From Flavobacteriaceae bacterium (GTDB lineage: Bacteria > Bacteroidota > Bacteroidia > Flavobacteriales > Flavobacteriaceae): a stretch of 7,407 bases of DNA. Of the stretch, positions 1 through 7,076 are shown piece after piece. Location: assembly GCA_008081175.1 (NCBI GenBank), contig VMCW01000107.1:1-7407 (forward strand), written 5' to 3'. A model generated the notes under the pieces. It was not told the origin of the DNA and ran no database searches. It saw only the letters and a list, made by a program, of their open reading frames with translations. Every line of letters begins with the position of its first letter. The stretch's first letter is position 1. A program made the position numbers and the translations under genes.

Positions 1-1
1 T

Positions 2-382
2 AATGCCCGTGTAGTTTTCGAAAACGGTTGTGTTGCCAACTTTACTGCCAGCAGAATCTCACTTAAAAAAATGCGTAAAACACGCTTTTTTCAAAAAAAT
101 GCTTACATAGCTGTGGATTATCTAACTCACAAAGTAGAAGTAGTTAAAATAAAAGATGCTCCCGAAATTCCAGATGAAATGTCTTTACTGCTTACCAATG
201 CTGAGGGATTCAAAAAACAAATTTATTTTGATAATCCTCGGATTGAAAGCCACAATGCCATTGAAAAAGAACTGGAACACTTTGCAGAATGTATTCAAAA
301 AAATAGCGTTCCCAGAGTTACACTTGCCGACGGTGCAGCTGCCCTAGAAGTTGCACACAGAATCATCCAATGCATTGGGTAA
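2..382 (+). CDS. Gfo/Idh/MocA family oxidoreductase, C-terminal part (5' end outside window)
   Basis: The open frame runs in from the left edge and codes for the last 126 residues before a TAA stop. It begins NARVVFENGCVANFTASRIS, a beta-strand pattern typical of the C-terminal substrate-binding and oligomerisation domain of Gfo/Idh/MocA dehydrogenases. It continues through KKMRKTRFFQ and an AYIAVDYL strand and ends with a helical LADGAAALEVAHRI segment, the usual tail of this family. The N-terminal Rossmann NAD(P)-binding domain (GxGxxG and EKP motifs) would lie upstream, so cofactor and substrate cannot be read here. The ATG at 71 is internal: the frame is open and family-like before it. 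The DUF1015 gene starts 10 bp after the stop, so the two are probably co-transcribed. Members of this family act on sugars, inositols or amino-acid-like substrates, and the specific reaction is unknown. The family call is fairly sure; the function is not. Confidence 0.82.
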   Translation, partial: NARVVFENGCVANFTASRISLKKMRKTRFFQKNAYIAVDYLTHKVEVVKIKDAPEIPDEMSLLLTNAEGFKKQIYFDNPRIESHNAIEKELEHFAECIQKNSVPRVTLADGAAALEVAHRIIQCIG

Positions 383-392
383 GATTTAAAGC

Positions 393-1511
393 ATGCCTAA
401 ACTCCATCCATGTACTTTTTATCTTCCTAAAACTCCTGAACATCAAGTTTTACACTCTTTAGATGACTATACAGCAGACGAGTTAAAGAGTTTGAAACAG
501 AAACAAAAAAAGGGGTTTATTCAAATTATATACCCGAATTTAACTCAGGCTGACAAAAACAAAAAAATTCGTGAAAGGTGGTTAAAGGCTATTTCAGAGG
601 ATCATTTTTTAAAGAAAGACAACCCCTGTATCTATTACTACAAAATAAGCACTTCAGAACATACTTACACAGGATTGATTTGCGGAATAAACTCTAAAGA
701 ATTTGAGAAGGGATCAATAACTCAACACGAAAAGACCTATCCAAAGAGAGCTACCTTAATGGCCTCTTATCTAGATGAAGTACAAATTCAAGCAGAGCCC
801 GTAGTTGTTATCACAGAAGATGACCCTTTACAGTCTCTTGTGCCCTTAGAAATTGAAAAGCGACAAACAATAGTTTCATTTACTTTTGATCAAACACAAC
901 ACCAGATTTGGCAATTAATTGATAGTGAAACACAAAGTCTGTCAAAATGGTCTGAACAACAGCCTTATTTCCATCTTGCTGATGGTCATCATCGTGTGGC
1001 AAGCATAACCACACTGTCTAAGCTCAAAAACAAAGACTTTTTGGTTTCTTGCTTTTTAGTTTCCCAAAACTCGATTTATTTACACAGCTTCATTTGGTTT
1101 TTCAAAAAAACTCTGAGTACACAAATAGTAGATATTTTGATCGAAAAGATGAAAGTATTTAACGGAGTCCCCACCTCTTTAGATGCTAACAGTAAAAAGA
1201 AATACGATATTACAATTAAAATTAAAAAACACTATTTTGGCATTTCCACTGTTGTAGGTCTTACGCCAGAGTTCATTAGAGAGCAAATATTAGACACTTT
1301 TCCGGATATATTAGATGAGTTGTGTTATCAACCCGATGTAGATCCACATTCATATTCAGAGAATATGTCTCAGTTTGATTTGGTGTTTTATATGAAGCCT
1401 TGTTCTAAAGAAATGTTATTTGACTACGCAAAAAAGGGGAAAATCTTACCTGCTAAATCCACTTACATACTTCCAAAATTAGTAACAGGTCTCTTTATAA
1501 GCCCACTTTAA
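393..1511 (+). CDS. DUF1015 domain-containing protein
   Basis: This complete 372-residue cytoplasmic protein has no signal peptide or convincing membrane segment. Three DUF1015 hallmarks are visible: HEKTYPKR at about residues 112-119, LADGHHRVAS at about 195-204, and a C-terminal PAKSTYILPKLVTGLFI block at about 353-369, which matches the family's usual KST...PKL..GL ending. From memory of the family the protein is slightly short, but both ends look intact. No reaction is established for the family to my knowledge. In other Bacteroidota and Firmicutes, DUF1015 genes often sit beside serine-biosynthesis genes (serA/serC); here the upstream neighbour is a Gfo/Idh/MocA oxidoreductase, 10 bp away. 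The DGHHR motif resembles the phosphate-binding motif of ParB/sulfiredoxin-fold proteins, which include free serine kinases; a related activity is only an inference. The start is the first ATG after the upstream stop, with AT-rich sequence and no Shine-Dalgarno before it. Confidence 0.88.
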   Translation: MPKLHPCTFYLPKTPEHQVLHSLDDYTADELKSLKQKQKKGFIQIIYPNLTQADKNKKIRERWLKAISEDHFLKKDNPCIYYYKISTSEHTYTGLICGINSKEFEKGSITQHEKTYPKRATLMASYLDEVQIQAEPVVVITEDDPLQSLVPLEIEKRQTIVSFTFDQTQHQIWQLIDSETQSLSKWSEQQPYFHLADGHHRVASITTLSKLKNKDFLVSCFLVSQNSIYLHSFIWFFKKTLSTQIVDILIEKMKVFNGVPTSLDANSKKKYDITIKIKKHYFGISTVVGLTPEFIREQILDTFPDILDELCYQPDVDPHSYSENMSQFDLVFYMKPCSKEMLFDYAKKGKILPAKSTYILPKLVTGLFISPL

Positions 1512-1516
1512 TTAAA
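1507..1516. other. Palindromic convergent stop-codon junction
   Basis: The ten bases TTTAATTAAA form a perfect palindrome holding both stop codons of the converging genes: TAA at 1509-1511 for the DUF1015 gene on the plus strand, and TAA (read on the minus strand) at 1514-1512 for the YciO-like gene. There are no bases between the two coding regions and no GC-rich stem, so no ordinary intrinsic terminator fits here. Each transcript must end inside, or read into, the opposite gene. Confidence 0.8.
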
Positions 1517-2135
1517 AAGGAAGTTCACCTGCGCCTTCTCTTAATACTTCAAAAGGTTGTTTTGTAAGATCGATTACTGTCGAAGGAACATTACTTCCAT
1601 ATCCGTCAGATAACATGAGTTCAATTTCTGAATCCCAGCGTTCGAGTAGGATTTCAGGATCTGTAGTATAATCTACTATTTCATCAGGATCGTGAATAGA
1701 AGTACAAACAATAGGTGCACTCAATAAAGGAAGTAATGCTTTTAAAATAGGATGGTCCGAGATGCGTACACCTATTGTTCTTCTTTTCTGAAAGGGTTTT
1801 GGTAATTTCTGAACGGCTTCCATAATCAAGGTATAAGGCCCTGGCAAGAGTCGCTTTACAAGCTTAAACACTTGGGAATTCATAGGTCTAACAAAGGAGG
1901 AAAGTGAACGAATATCTTCGAAAATAAAACTAAGCGGTGCATGTTCTAATTTAACTCCCTTGATTCGTGCCAAATCTTTTAAACGATCGCCTTGACTTGA
2001 CAAACATCCTAAGGCATATACTGTATCTGTAGGAAAAATGATCATACCGCCTTGTTCTAAAACTTCTACGGCCTCTTTAATAAAAATTAGATTAGGTTTT
2101 TGAGAATAAAAAGTCCTAAGTTTAGATTGAGGCAT
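1512..2135 (-). CDS. YciO-like Sua5/YciO/YrdC family protein (putative L-threonylcarbamoyladenylate synthase)
   Basis: This 207-residue cytoplasmic protein has the Sua5/YciO/YrdC fold. Visible motifs are FPTDTVYALGC (residues 34-44), a basic ARIKGVK stretch (56-62), LPGPYTLIM (97-105), TIGVRISDHPI (120-130), PIVCTSIHDPDE (141-152), PSTVIDLT (184-191) and VLREGAG (197-203). True TsaC/Sua5 enzymes make threonylcarbamoyl-AMP from threonine, bicarbonate and ATP for the t6A modification of tRNA. This one resembles the YciO branch: it has YALGC rather than YGL, and TSI where TsaC/Sua5 carry the SAN signature. Its role in t6A synthesis is therefore uncertain and a second, canonical paralog may exist elsewhere in the genome. 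It has no C-terminal Sua5 domain. Its ATG overlaps the stop of the upstream helicase gene by one base (TAATG), so translation is probably coupled. The family call is firm; the exact activity is not. Confidence 0.88.
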   Translation of the reverse strand: MPQSKLRTFYSQKPNLIFIKEAVEVLEQGGMIIFPTDTVYALGCLSSQGDRLKDLARIKGVKLEHAPLSFIFEDIRSLSSFVRPMNSQVFKLVKRLLPGPYTLIMEAVQKLPKPFQKRRTIGVRISDHPILKALLPLLSAPIVCTSIHDPDEIVDYTTDPEILLERWDSEIELMLSDGYGSNVPSTVIDLTKQPFEVLREGAGELPF

Positions 2136-2137
2136 TA
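2133..2137 (-). promoter_or_regulatory. TAATG stop/start overlap (translational coupling site)
   Basis: Read on the minus strand, TAATG joins the TAA stop of the helicase (2137-2135) to the ATG of the YciO-like gene (2135-2133), sharing one base. This arrangement fits reinitiation by the terminating ribosome. There is no room for a separate promoter at the junction, although one inside the helicase gene cannot be ruled out. Confidence 0.75.
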
Positions 2138-4450
2138 TTTAATTTTAAGTTTTGCAAACCGTAATAAAAGGTTTTTCTTTCCAAATCCTTGAAAAGCTAT
2201 GACTGCTTTTTTATTGTTCCGGTCTCCTTCGATACGTTCTACTACACCACTTCCAAAACGGGCGTGTTCTACCTCCATACCTTCCTTTAATTCAATGCTA
2301 GACTCTATTTCTGAAGAAGATTCATGGCTGTCAATTCGTCTTAATTTTTTCAATTGGGAGGGAGTGGGACTAGAAATTGTTTTCTCTTTTTCACGAGGAG
2401 TACGTTCTATTTTAGCAGGTTCACCAAAGATCGAGGTATTTACGAGCGGTTTATAATGATACTCTTCTTTAGGTTTTATGTGATGAACATACTTAGGATC
2501 TATTTCTTCAATAAATCGACTGGGTTCAGCATCAATCAATTTTCCCCAGCGGTATCTAGAAAGTGTGTAAGAAAGAAAGGCGCGTTGTTCTGCACGGGTT
2601 AAAGCTACATAAAACAAACGACGTTCTTCCTCTAGCTCACTTCGGGTATTCATACTCATAGCAGAGGGAAACAAATCCTCTTCCATACCAACAATATACA
2701 CATAGGGAAATTCGAGTCCTTTGGCTAAATGTATGGTCATCAGTGATACTCGGTCACTGTTTGGGTCGTTATCTCGATCAGCATCAGTGGCAAGGGAGAC
2801 ATCTTCTAAAAATTCGGTCAAACTTCCTGTAGTATCGGCTAATTCTTTCTGTCCTTCGGTAAAATCGCGAATACCGTTTAATAGTTCTTCGATATTTTCA
2901 ATTCGAGCTATTCCCTCTGGTGTAGCTTCTTTTTTAAGCTCTTGTACCAATCCAATTTTTTTCGTTACTAGATCTGTAATTTCAAAAGCATTCAAGCTTT
3001 CGTTTTCAATCTGAAAACGCTTTATCATTGTAGCAAAGTCAGTGAGCTTGGTGAGGGTTCCTGCATTCATAGGAACCTCAAGTTCTTTAGCACGGTCTAA
3101 TGTTTCAAAAAGAGAAAGGTTGTGTTTTTTTGATGCTACGACCAATTTATCAACTGTAGTTTGGCCAATGCCTCTTGGAGGATAGTTGATAATCCGCTTC
3201 AAGCTTTCTTCGTCTTTTGGATTGACCAATAAACGTAAATAGGCTAATACATCCTTAATTTCCTTTCTCTGATAAAAAGAAAGCCCTCCATATATCCTAT
3301 AGGGAATATCACGCTTTCTCAAAGCGTCTTCCATAGCTCTCGATTGTGCGTTGGTTCGATACAAAATTGCAAAATCAGCATTTTTTCGTTGTTCTTGCAT
3401 TTTGAATTCGAAGATACTGGATGCCACATATCTTCCTTCCTCAGCATCCGTTATTAAACGATTAATTTGTATGGGCGCACCTTGATCATTTGAGGTCCAA
3501 ACCACTTTGTCAATTTTATTTTTATTGTGGCTGATTATGGAATTTGCTGCATTAACTATTGTTTTTGTAGATCTGTAATTTTGCTCCAATCGATAGAGGC
3601 TAACATCTGGATAATCTTTTTGAAAATTAAGAATGTTGTTGATGTTCGCTCCCCGGAAAGCATAAATACTTTGTGCATCGTCTCCTACTACACAAATATT
3701 TTGATAACGGTCAGCTAGCGCACGAACAATCAAGTATTGGGAATGGTTGGTGTCTTGATACTCATCTACCAGCAAATAACGAAAACGTTCTTGATATTTT
3801 GCTAAAACATCTGGAAAACGATTTAACAATTCATTTGTTCGAAGCAATAAATCGTCAAAATCCATTGCTCCTGCTTTGAAGCAGCGATCCACATATTCCT
3901 TGTAAATAGCTCCCATTTCAGGACGACGTGACATCGCATCGGCTTCTTGAAGGTCAGGATCATTATAGTATGCTTTTACAGTAATTAAACTGTTCTTAAA
4001 AGCAGAAATACGTCCTCGTACTTGCTTGTATTTATAAATATCTTTGTCTAGCCCCATTTCCTTAATTATGGAAGCTATCAATCGATCTGAATCCTGGGTG
4101 TCGTAAATGGTGAAATTAGAGGGAAACCCCAATTTATCTGCTTCTGCCCTAAGAATTCTTGCAAAGACAGAGTGAAAAGTACCCATCCACAGGTTTTTTG
4201 CTTCACTTGCTCCAACTAGCTCGCCAATGCGCTCTTTCATTTCTCTAGCCGCTTTATTGGTGAAAGTAAGTGCTAATATGGAAAAGGGATCAACTCCTTG
4301 TGACATCAGATAAGCAATGCGAAAGGTTAATACACGGGTTTTCCCGGAACCTGCTCCTGCTATTACAATCAAAGGACCGTCTTTGTGAAGAGTAGGTGCT
4401 TTTTGGGCATCGTTTAAAGCATTTAAATTTGATGTAAGGTCGGTGTTCAT
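2135..4450 (-). CDS. pcrA: UvrD/PcrA-like superfamily 1A ATP-dependent DNA helicase
   Basis: This 771-residue 3'-5' DNA helicase carries the full SF1A motif set: Q-motif LNDAQKAP (12-19), Walker A AGAGSGKTR (31-39), motif Ia LALTFTNKAAREM (59-71), GTFHS (90-94), DEYQDTN Walker B (229-235), motif III GDDAQSIYAFRGA (256-268), motif IV QNYRST (290-295), RTNAQSR (365-371), motif V MTIHLAKGLEF (571-581) and motif VI RRLFYVALTRAEQ (610-622). After a charged, serine-rich linker (about 656-720) comes a C-terminal Tudor-like domain (about 724-771, with VEHARFGSGVV). In PcrA/UvrD this domain contacts RNA polymerase and supports transcription-coupled repair. Expected roles are nucleotide-excision and mismatch repair, removal of proteins from DNA, and restraint of recombination. 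The length is normal and no key residue is missing. It heads a two-gene unit with the YciO-like gene. Whether it should be called uvrD or pcrA is a naming choice; the domain order suits PcrA. Confidence 0.96.
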   Translation of the reverse strand: MNTDLTSNLNALNDAQKAPTLHKDGPLIVIAGAGSGKTRVLTFRIAYLMSQGVDPFSILALTFTNKAAREMKERIGELVGASEAKNLWMGTFHSVFARILRAEADKLGFPSNFTIYDTQDSDRLIASIIKEMGLDKDIYKYKQVRGRISAFKNSLITVKAYYNDPDLQEADAMSRRPEMGAIYKEYVDRCFKAGAMDFDDLLLRTNELLNRFPDVLAKYQERFRYLLVDEYQDTNHSQYLIVRALADRYQNICVVGDDAQSIYAFRGANINNILNFQKDYPDVSLYRLEQNYRSTKTIVNAANSIISHNKNKIDKVVWTSNDQGAPIQINRLITDAEEGRYVASSIFEFKMQEQRKNADFAILYRTNAQSRAMEDALRKRDIPYRIYGGLSFYQRKEIKDVLAYLRLLVNPKDEESLKRIINYPPRGIGQTTVDKLVVASKKHNLSLFETLDRAKELEVPMNAGTLTKLTDFATMIKRFQIENESLNAFEITDLVTKKIGLVQELKKEATPEGIARIENIEELLNGIRDFTEGQKELADTTGSLTEFLEDVSLATDADRDNDPNSDRVSLMTIHLAKGLEFPYVYIVGMEEDLFPSAMSMNTRSELEEERRLFYVALTRAEQRAFLSYTLSRYRWGKLIDAEPSRFIEEIDPKYVHHIKPKEEYHYKPLVNTSIFGEPAKIERTPREKEKTISSPTPSQLKKLRRIDSHESSSEIESSIELKEGMEVEHARFGSGVVERIEGDRNNKKAVIAFQGFGKKNLLLRFAKLKIK

Positions 4451-4544
4451 ATATGGCCTAAAATTAGCTATTTCTATATTTTAGGGTTTGTTTTTAGTCT
4501 TTAATTATAAACATTGTATCTTCACAACTTCACTATTTTACGTC
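4451..4544. promoter_or_regulatory. Divergent intergenic region, presumed promoters for helicase and amidohydrolase units
   Basis: These 94 strongly AT-rich bases separate the helicase start (minus) from the first amidohydrolase start (plus), so both promoters should lie here. Bacteroidota promoters usually read TTG, about 19 bases, then TAnnTTTG. Only imperfect matches are visible. On the plus strand, TTG at 4488-4490 is followed 17 bases later by TAAACATTG at 4508-4516, which would leave a leader of roughly 20 bases. On the minus strand, TAATTTTA (4466-4459) matches the -7 box except for its last base, but lies very close to the ATG and has no clear TTG upstream. I see no operator-like inverted repeat or riboswitch. 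That promoters are present is likely; the exact boxes are weak guesses. Confidence 0.45.
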
Positions 4545-5807
4545 ATGAAAAAAATTTTTTTAACCGTTCTAGTTTTTACATTTTCACTAATAGGTTTTGC
4601 ACAGCAGTCAGACCAAAAGCTCAATAAAAAAGTCATTCAATGGCGCCATGAAATTCATCAAAACCCTGAATTATCCAATAGGGAATTTAAAACTGCTGAA
4701 AAAGTAGCTGCACATTTAAAGTCTCTTGGAATGGAGGTGCAAACTGGAATTGCACACACTGGAGTGGTAGGAGTTTTAAAAGGTAAAAAACCAGGTAAAG
4801 TACTTGCACTTCGAGCAGATATGGATGCCCTTCCCGTCACCGAACAAAACGATCTTTCATTTCGATCTACAGTACAGGCTACATACAATGGTAAAGAAAC
4901 AGGTGTAATGCATGCCTGTGGCCACGACACCCATGTAGCCATTTTGATGGGAGTTGCAGAACTTTTGGCTGCAAACACTGATTTTGCAGGTACTGTTAAA
5001 TTCATCTTTCAACCCGCTGAGGAGGGAGCACCTGAGGGGGAAGAAGGAGGCGCCGATTTGATGATAGCGGAAGGCGTTTTAGAAAACCCCAAAGTTGATG
5101 CTATTTTTGGCCTACACATCAATTCTGGAACTCATGTTGGTAAAGTTCGCTACAGACCACAAGGGATTATGGCCTCTTCACAGCGTTTTGTAATTAACGT
5201 AAAGGGTAAACAAGCTCATGGTTCTCAACCATGGATGAGTGTAGATCCTATTTTAATTTCAGCAAAAATTGTTGACGGGTTGCAAAGTATCATCAGTAGA
5301 AATGCTGAGCTCACTAAAGAAGCTGCAGTGATTTCTGTAGGTTCTATTCATTCTGGAATTCGGTTTAACATCATACCGGAGGAAGCTCAAATGATTGGAA
5401 CTATTCGTACGCTTGATAAAGAAATGAAAGAAGTAATACGAAATCGCATGACAGAATTAGTTCCAAAAATAGCCCAAGCTTATGGAGGTGAAGCAGAAGT
5501 TATTATCCAAGATGGTGCACCCATAACGTATAACGACCCAGATTTAACCTCACAAATGATACCAAGTATAGAACGCGTACTTGGAAAAGATAATGTAGAA
5601 GTCGTTAATGCTGTAACTGGAGCTGAAGATTTTTCCTACTTCCAACAAGAGATTCCTGGATTTTATTTCTTTTTAGGAGGAACACCAAAGACACTTCCTG
5701 AAACAGAGGCTCCCTCACATCATACCCCTAATTTTTTTATTGATGATTCCGCTTTAATTTACGGAGTTAATGTTTTAACCGCCATGGTAAAAGATTATTT
5801 AAAGTAA
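4545..5807 (+). CDS. Exported M20D-type amidohydrolase / metallopeptidase, paralog 1
   Basis: This 420-residue protein belongs to the M20 metallopeptidase group, subfamily D (hippurate hydrolase, N-acyl-amino-acid and IAA-conjugate hydrolases), which cleave an amide bond with a two-metal centre. An N-terminal signal peptide (MKK, then a hydrophobic stretch, ending GFAQQ near residue 20) without a lipobox cysteine points to the periplasm or beyond. Metal and catalytic motifs are ADMDALP (91-97), HACGHD (123-128), PAEEG (157-161), GLH (189-191) and SHHTPNF (391-397). The lid/dimerisation domain spans roughly 210-325 and contains KQAHGSQPW with the conserved His225. I chose the ATG at 4545 because it gives a clean signal peptide; a TTG at 4488 would put 19 non-secretory residues in front. 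A near-identical-length paralog follows 6 bp downstream. No Shine-Dalgarno is seen. The substrate is unknown and could be N-acyl amino acids or small peptides. Confidence 0.92.
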   Translation: MKKIFLTVLVFTFSLIGFAQQSDQKLNKKVIQWRHEIHQNPELSNREFKTAEKVAAHLKSLGMEVQTGIAHTGVVGVLKGKKPGKVLALRADMDALPVTEQNDLSFRSTVQATYNGKETGVMHACGHDTHVAILMGVAELLAANTDFAGTVKFIFQPAEEGAPEGEEGGADLMIAEGVLENPKVDAIFGLHINSGTHVGKVRYRPQGIMASSQRFVINVKGKQAHGSQPWMSVDPILISAKIVDGLQSIISRNAELTKEAAVISVGSIHSGIRFNIIPEEAQMIGTIRTLDKEMKEVIRNRMTELVPKIAQAYGGEAEVIIQDGAPITYNDPDLTSQMIPSIERVLGKDNVEVVNAVTGAEDFSYFQQEIPGFYFFLGGTPKTLPETEAPSHHTPNFFIDDSALIYGVNVLTAMVKDYLK

Positions 5808-5813
5808 AATTTT

Positions 5814-7076
5814 ATGAAAAACTATAGAATACTCGCTACGTTATTTATTGGTATCAGCTCTCTTAACGCACAAAGCATTAGTGTTGACCTAGAACAAAAA
5901 GTGATCCAGTGGCGTCATGAAATTCATCAAAATCCAGAATTATCGAATCGGGAGTTTAAAACCGCTGAAAAAGTTACCAACCACCTAAAATCCCTGGGTA
6001 TAGAAGTCCAAACTGGAATTGCTCATACCGGAGTTGTAGGCATACTCAAAGGAAACCGCCCAGGAAAAGTTTTGGCCTTACGGGCTGACATGGATGCCCT
6101 TCCTGTAAAGGAGGAAAACGACTTGCCTTACCGTTCGGAGGTTGTAACCACCTTTGCTGGTCAAGAGACTGGAGTTATGCACGCCTGTGGTCACGACACC
6201 CACGTTGCCATTTTAATGGGTGTAGCGGAGTATTTATCTAAAAATAAAGACTTTGCAGGTACTGTCAAGTTTCTTTTTCAGCCAGCTGAAGAAGGACCAC
6301 CACAAGGCGAAAAGGGAGGTGCAAGATTGATGGTTGAAGAAGGAGTTTTGGATCAACCTAAAGTAGATGCTGTTTATGGGTTGCACATCAATTCTGCAAC
6401 ACCAGTAGGGATGGTGCGCTACAAATCAAAAGGAATAATGGCAGCAGCACAGCGTTTCGTAATTGATATCCAAGGAAAACAAGCTCACGGTTCTCAACCC
6501 TGGAAGAGTGTAGATCCCATTTTAATAGCGGCTAAAATTGTTGACGGTCTGCAAAGTATCATCAGTAGAAACTCTGAATTAACTAAAGAAGGTGCTGTGG
6601 TTTCTGTAGGGTCTATTCACTCAGGTATTCGGTTCAATATAATTCCAGAAACAGCTCAAATGGTTGGTACGATAAGAACCTTAGATGAAGAGATGAAACA
6701 ACTCATCATCAAGCGAATGAAAGAGATGGTACCACAAATTGCTGAAGCCTATGGAGGAAGTGCCCAGGTTGATATTTTTGAGACCGCGGCACTTACCTAT
6801 AACGATCCAGATCTCACAGAACTCGCAGTATCGAGCTTAAAAAAAGCTTTAGGTGAAAATCAGGTTGTCGAAATGCAAGCCGTGACCGGCGCAGAAGATT
6901 TTTCTGCATTTCAAGAAAAAGTACCCGGTTTTTATTTCTTTTTAGGCGGGCTTATTCAAGGAAATAATCCAAAAGACGCTCCCTCCCACCACACGCCAGA
7001 ATTTATGGTAGACGATGCGGGTCTTATCTACGGAGTAAAAGCTATGGTTCAGCTCAGCTTGGATTTCCTGAATTAA
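5814..7076 (+). CDS. Exported M20D-type amidohydrolase / metallopeptidase, paralog 2
   Basis: This is a second 420-residue M20D hydrolase, aligning to its upstream neighbour from end to end without a gap, with about 288 of 420 residues identical by hand count. All metal and catalytic motifs are kept at the same positions: ADMDALP (91-97), HACGHD (123-128), PAEEG (157-161), GLH (189-191), lid KQAHGSQPW (222-230) and SHHTPEF (391-397), so it should be active. It has its own, quite different signal peptide (MKNYRILATL... ending LNAQ near residue 20), without a lipobox. Only six AT-rich bases (5808-5813) separate it from paralog 1, so the two are very likely co-transcribed. Differences gather at the signal peptide, just after the metal-binding glutamate (162-171), at 337-357, at the loop 380-388 and at the extreme C-terminus. 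This suggests altered substrate preference rather than decay. Its last 23 bases overlap the convergent patatin-like gene. Confidence 0.92.
   Translation: MKNYRILATLFIGISSLNAQSISVDLEQKVIQWRHEIHQNPELSNREFKTAEKVTNHLKSLGIEVQTGIAHTGVVGILKGNRPGKVLALRADMDALPVKEENDLPYRSEVVTTFAGQETGVMHACGHDTHVAILMGVAEYLSKNKDFAGTVKFLFQPAEEGPPQGEKGGARLMVEEGVLDQPKVDAVYGLHINSATPVGMVRYKSKGIMAAAQRFVIDIQGKQAHGSQPWKSVDPILIAAKIVDGLQSIISRNSELTKEGAVVSVGSIHSGIRFNIIPETAQMVGTIRTLDEEMKQLIIKRMKEMVPQIAEAYGGSAQVDIFETAALTYNDPDLTELAVSSLKKALGENQVVEMQAVTGAEDFSAFQEKVPGFYFFLGGLIQGNNPKDAPSHHTPEFMVDDAGLIYGVKAMVQLSLDFLN

Larger units (their letters stand above)
4545..7076 (+). repeat. Tandem gene duplication (two copies, period 1269 bp)
   Basis: The two amidohydrolase genes form a direct tandem duplication in which equivalent codons lie exactly 1269 bases apart. 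Protein identity is about 69%, while DNA identity is patchy. One of the longest identical tracts I noticed is 22 bases (5281-5302 and 6550-6571), inside the conserved lid region. The divergence points to an old duplication kept by selection, not a recent one. Confidence 0.85.

Noticed and set aside
73..91. GCGT/ACGC stem followed by six T residues, resembling an intrinsic terminator
   Set aside because: The stem is only four base pairs and sits inside the oxidoreductase coding sequence, where the T-run simply encodes phenylalanines.
156..347. Plus-strand 63-codon open frame in another frame of the oxidoreductase
   Set aside because: It overlaps the recognisable Gfo/Idh/MocA C-terminal domain entirely and shows no domain of its own.
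1516..1540. AAGG...CCTT inverted repeat near the convergent gene ends
   Set aside because: A four-base-pair stem with a long loop and no T-tract is within chance and lies inside the YciO-like coding region.
2199..3879. Several plus-strand open frames of 63-97 codons opposite the helicase gene
   Set aside because: They are antisense to strongly conserved helicase motifs, have no recognisable domains and low-complexity composition, and are best explained as shadows of the real gene.
4658..5005. Minus-strand 115-codon open frame inside the first amidohydrolase
   Set aside because: It lies antisense to the conserved M20 catalytic region (ADMDALP, HACGHD) and has no family resemblance.
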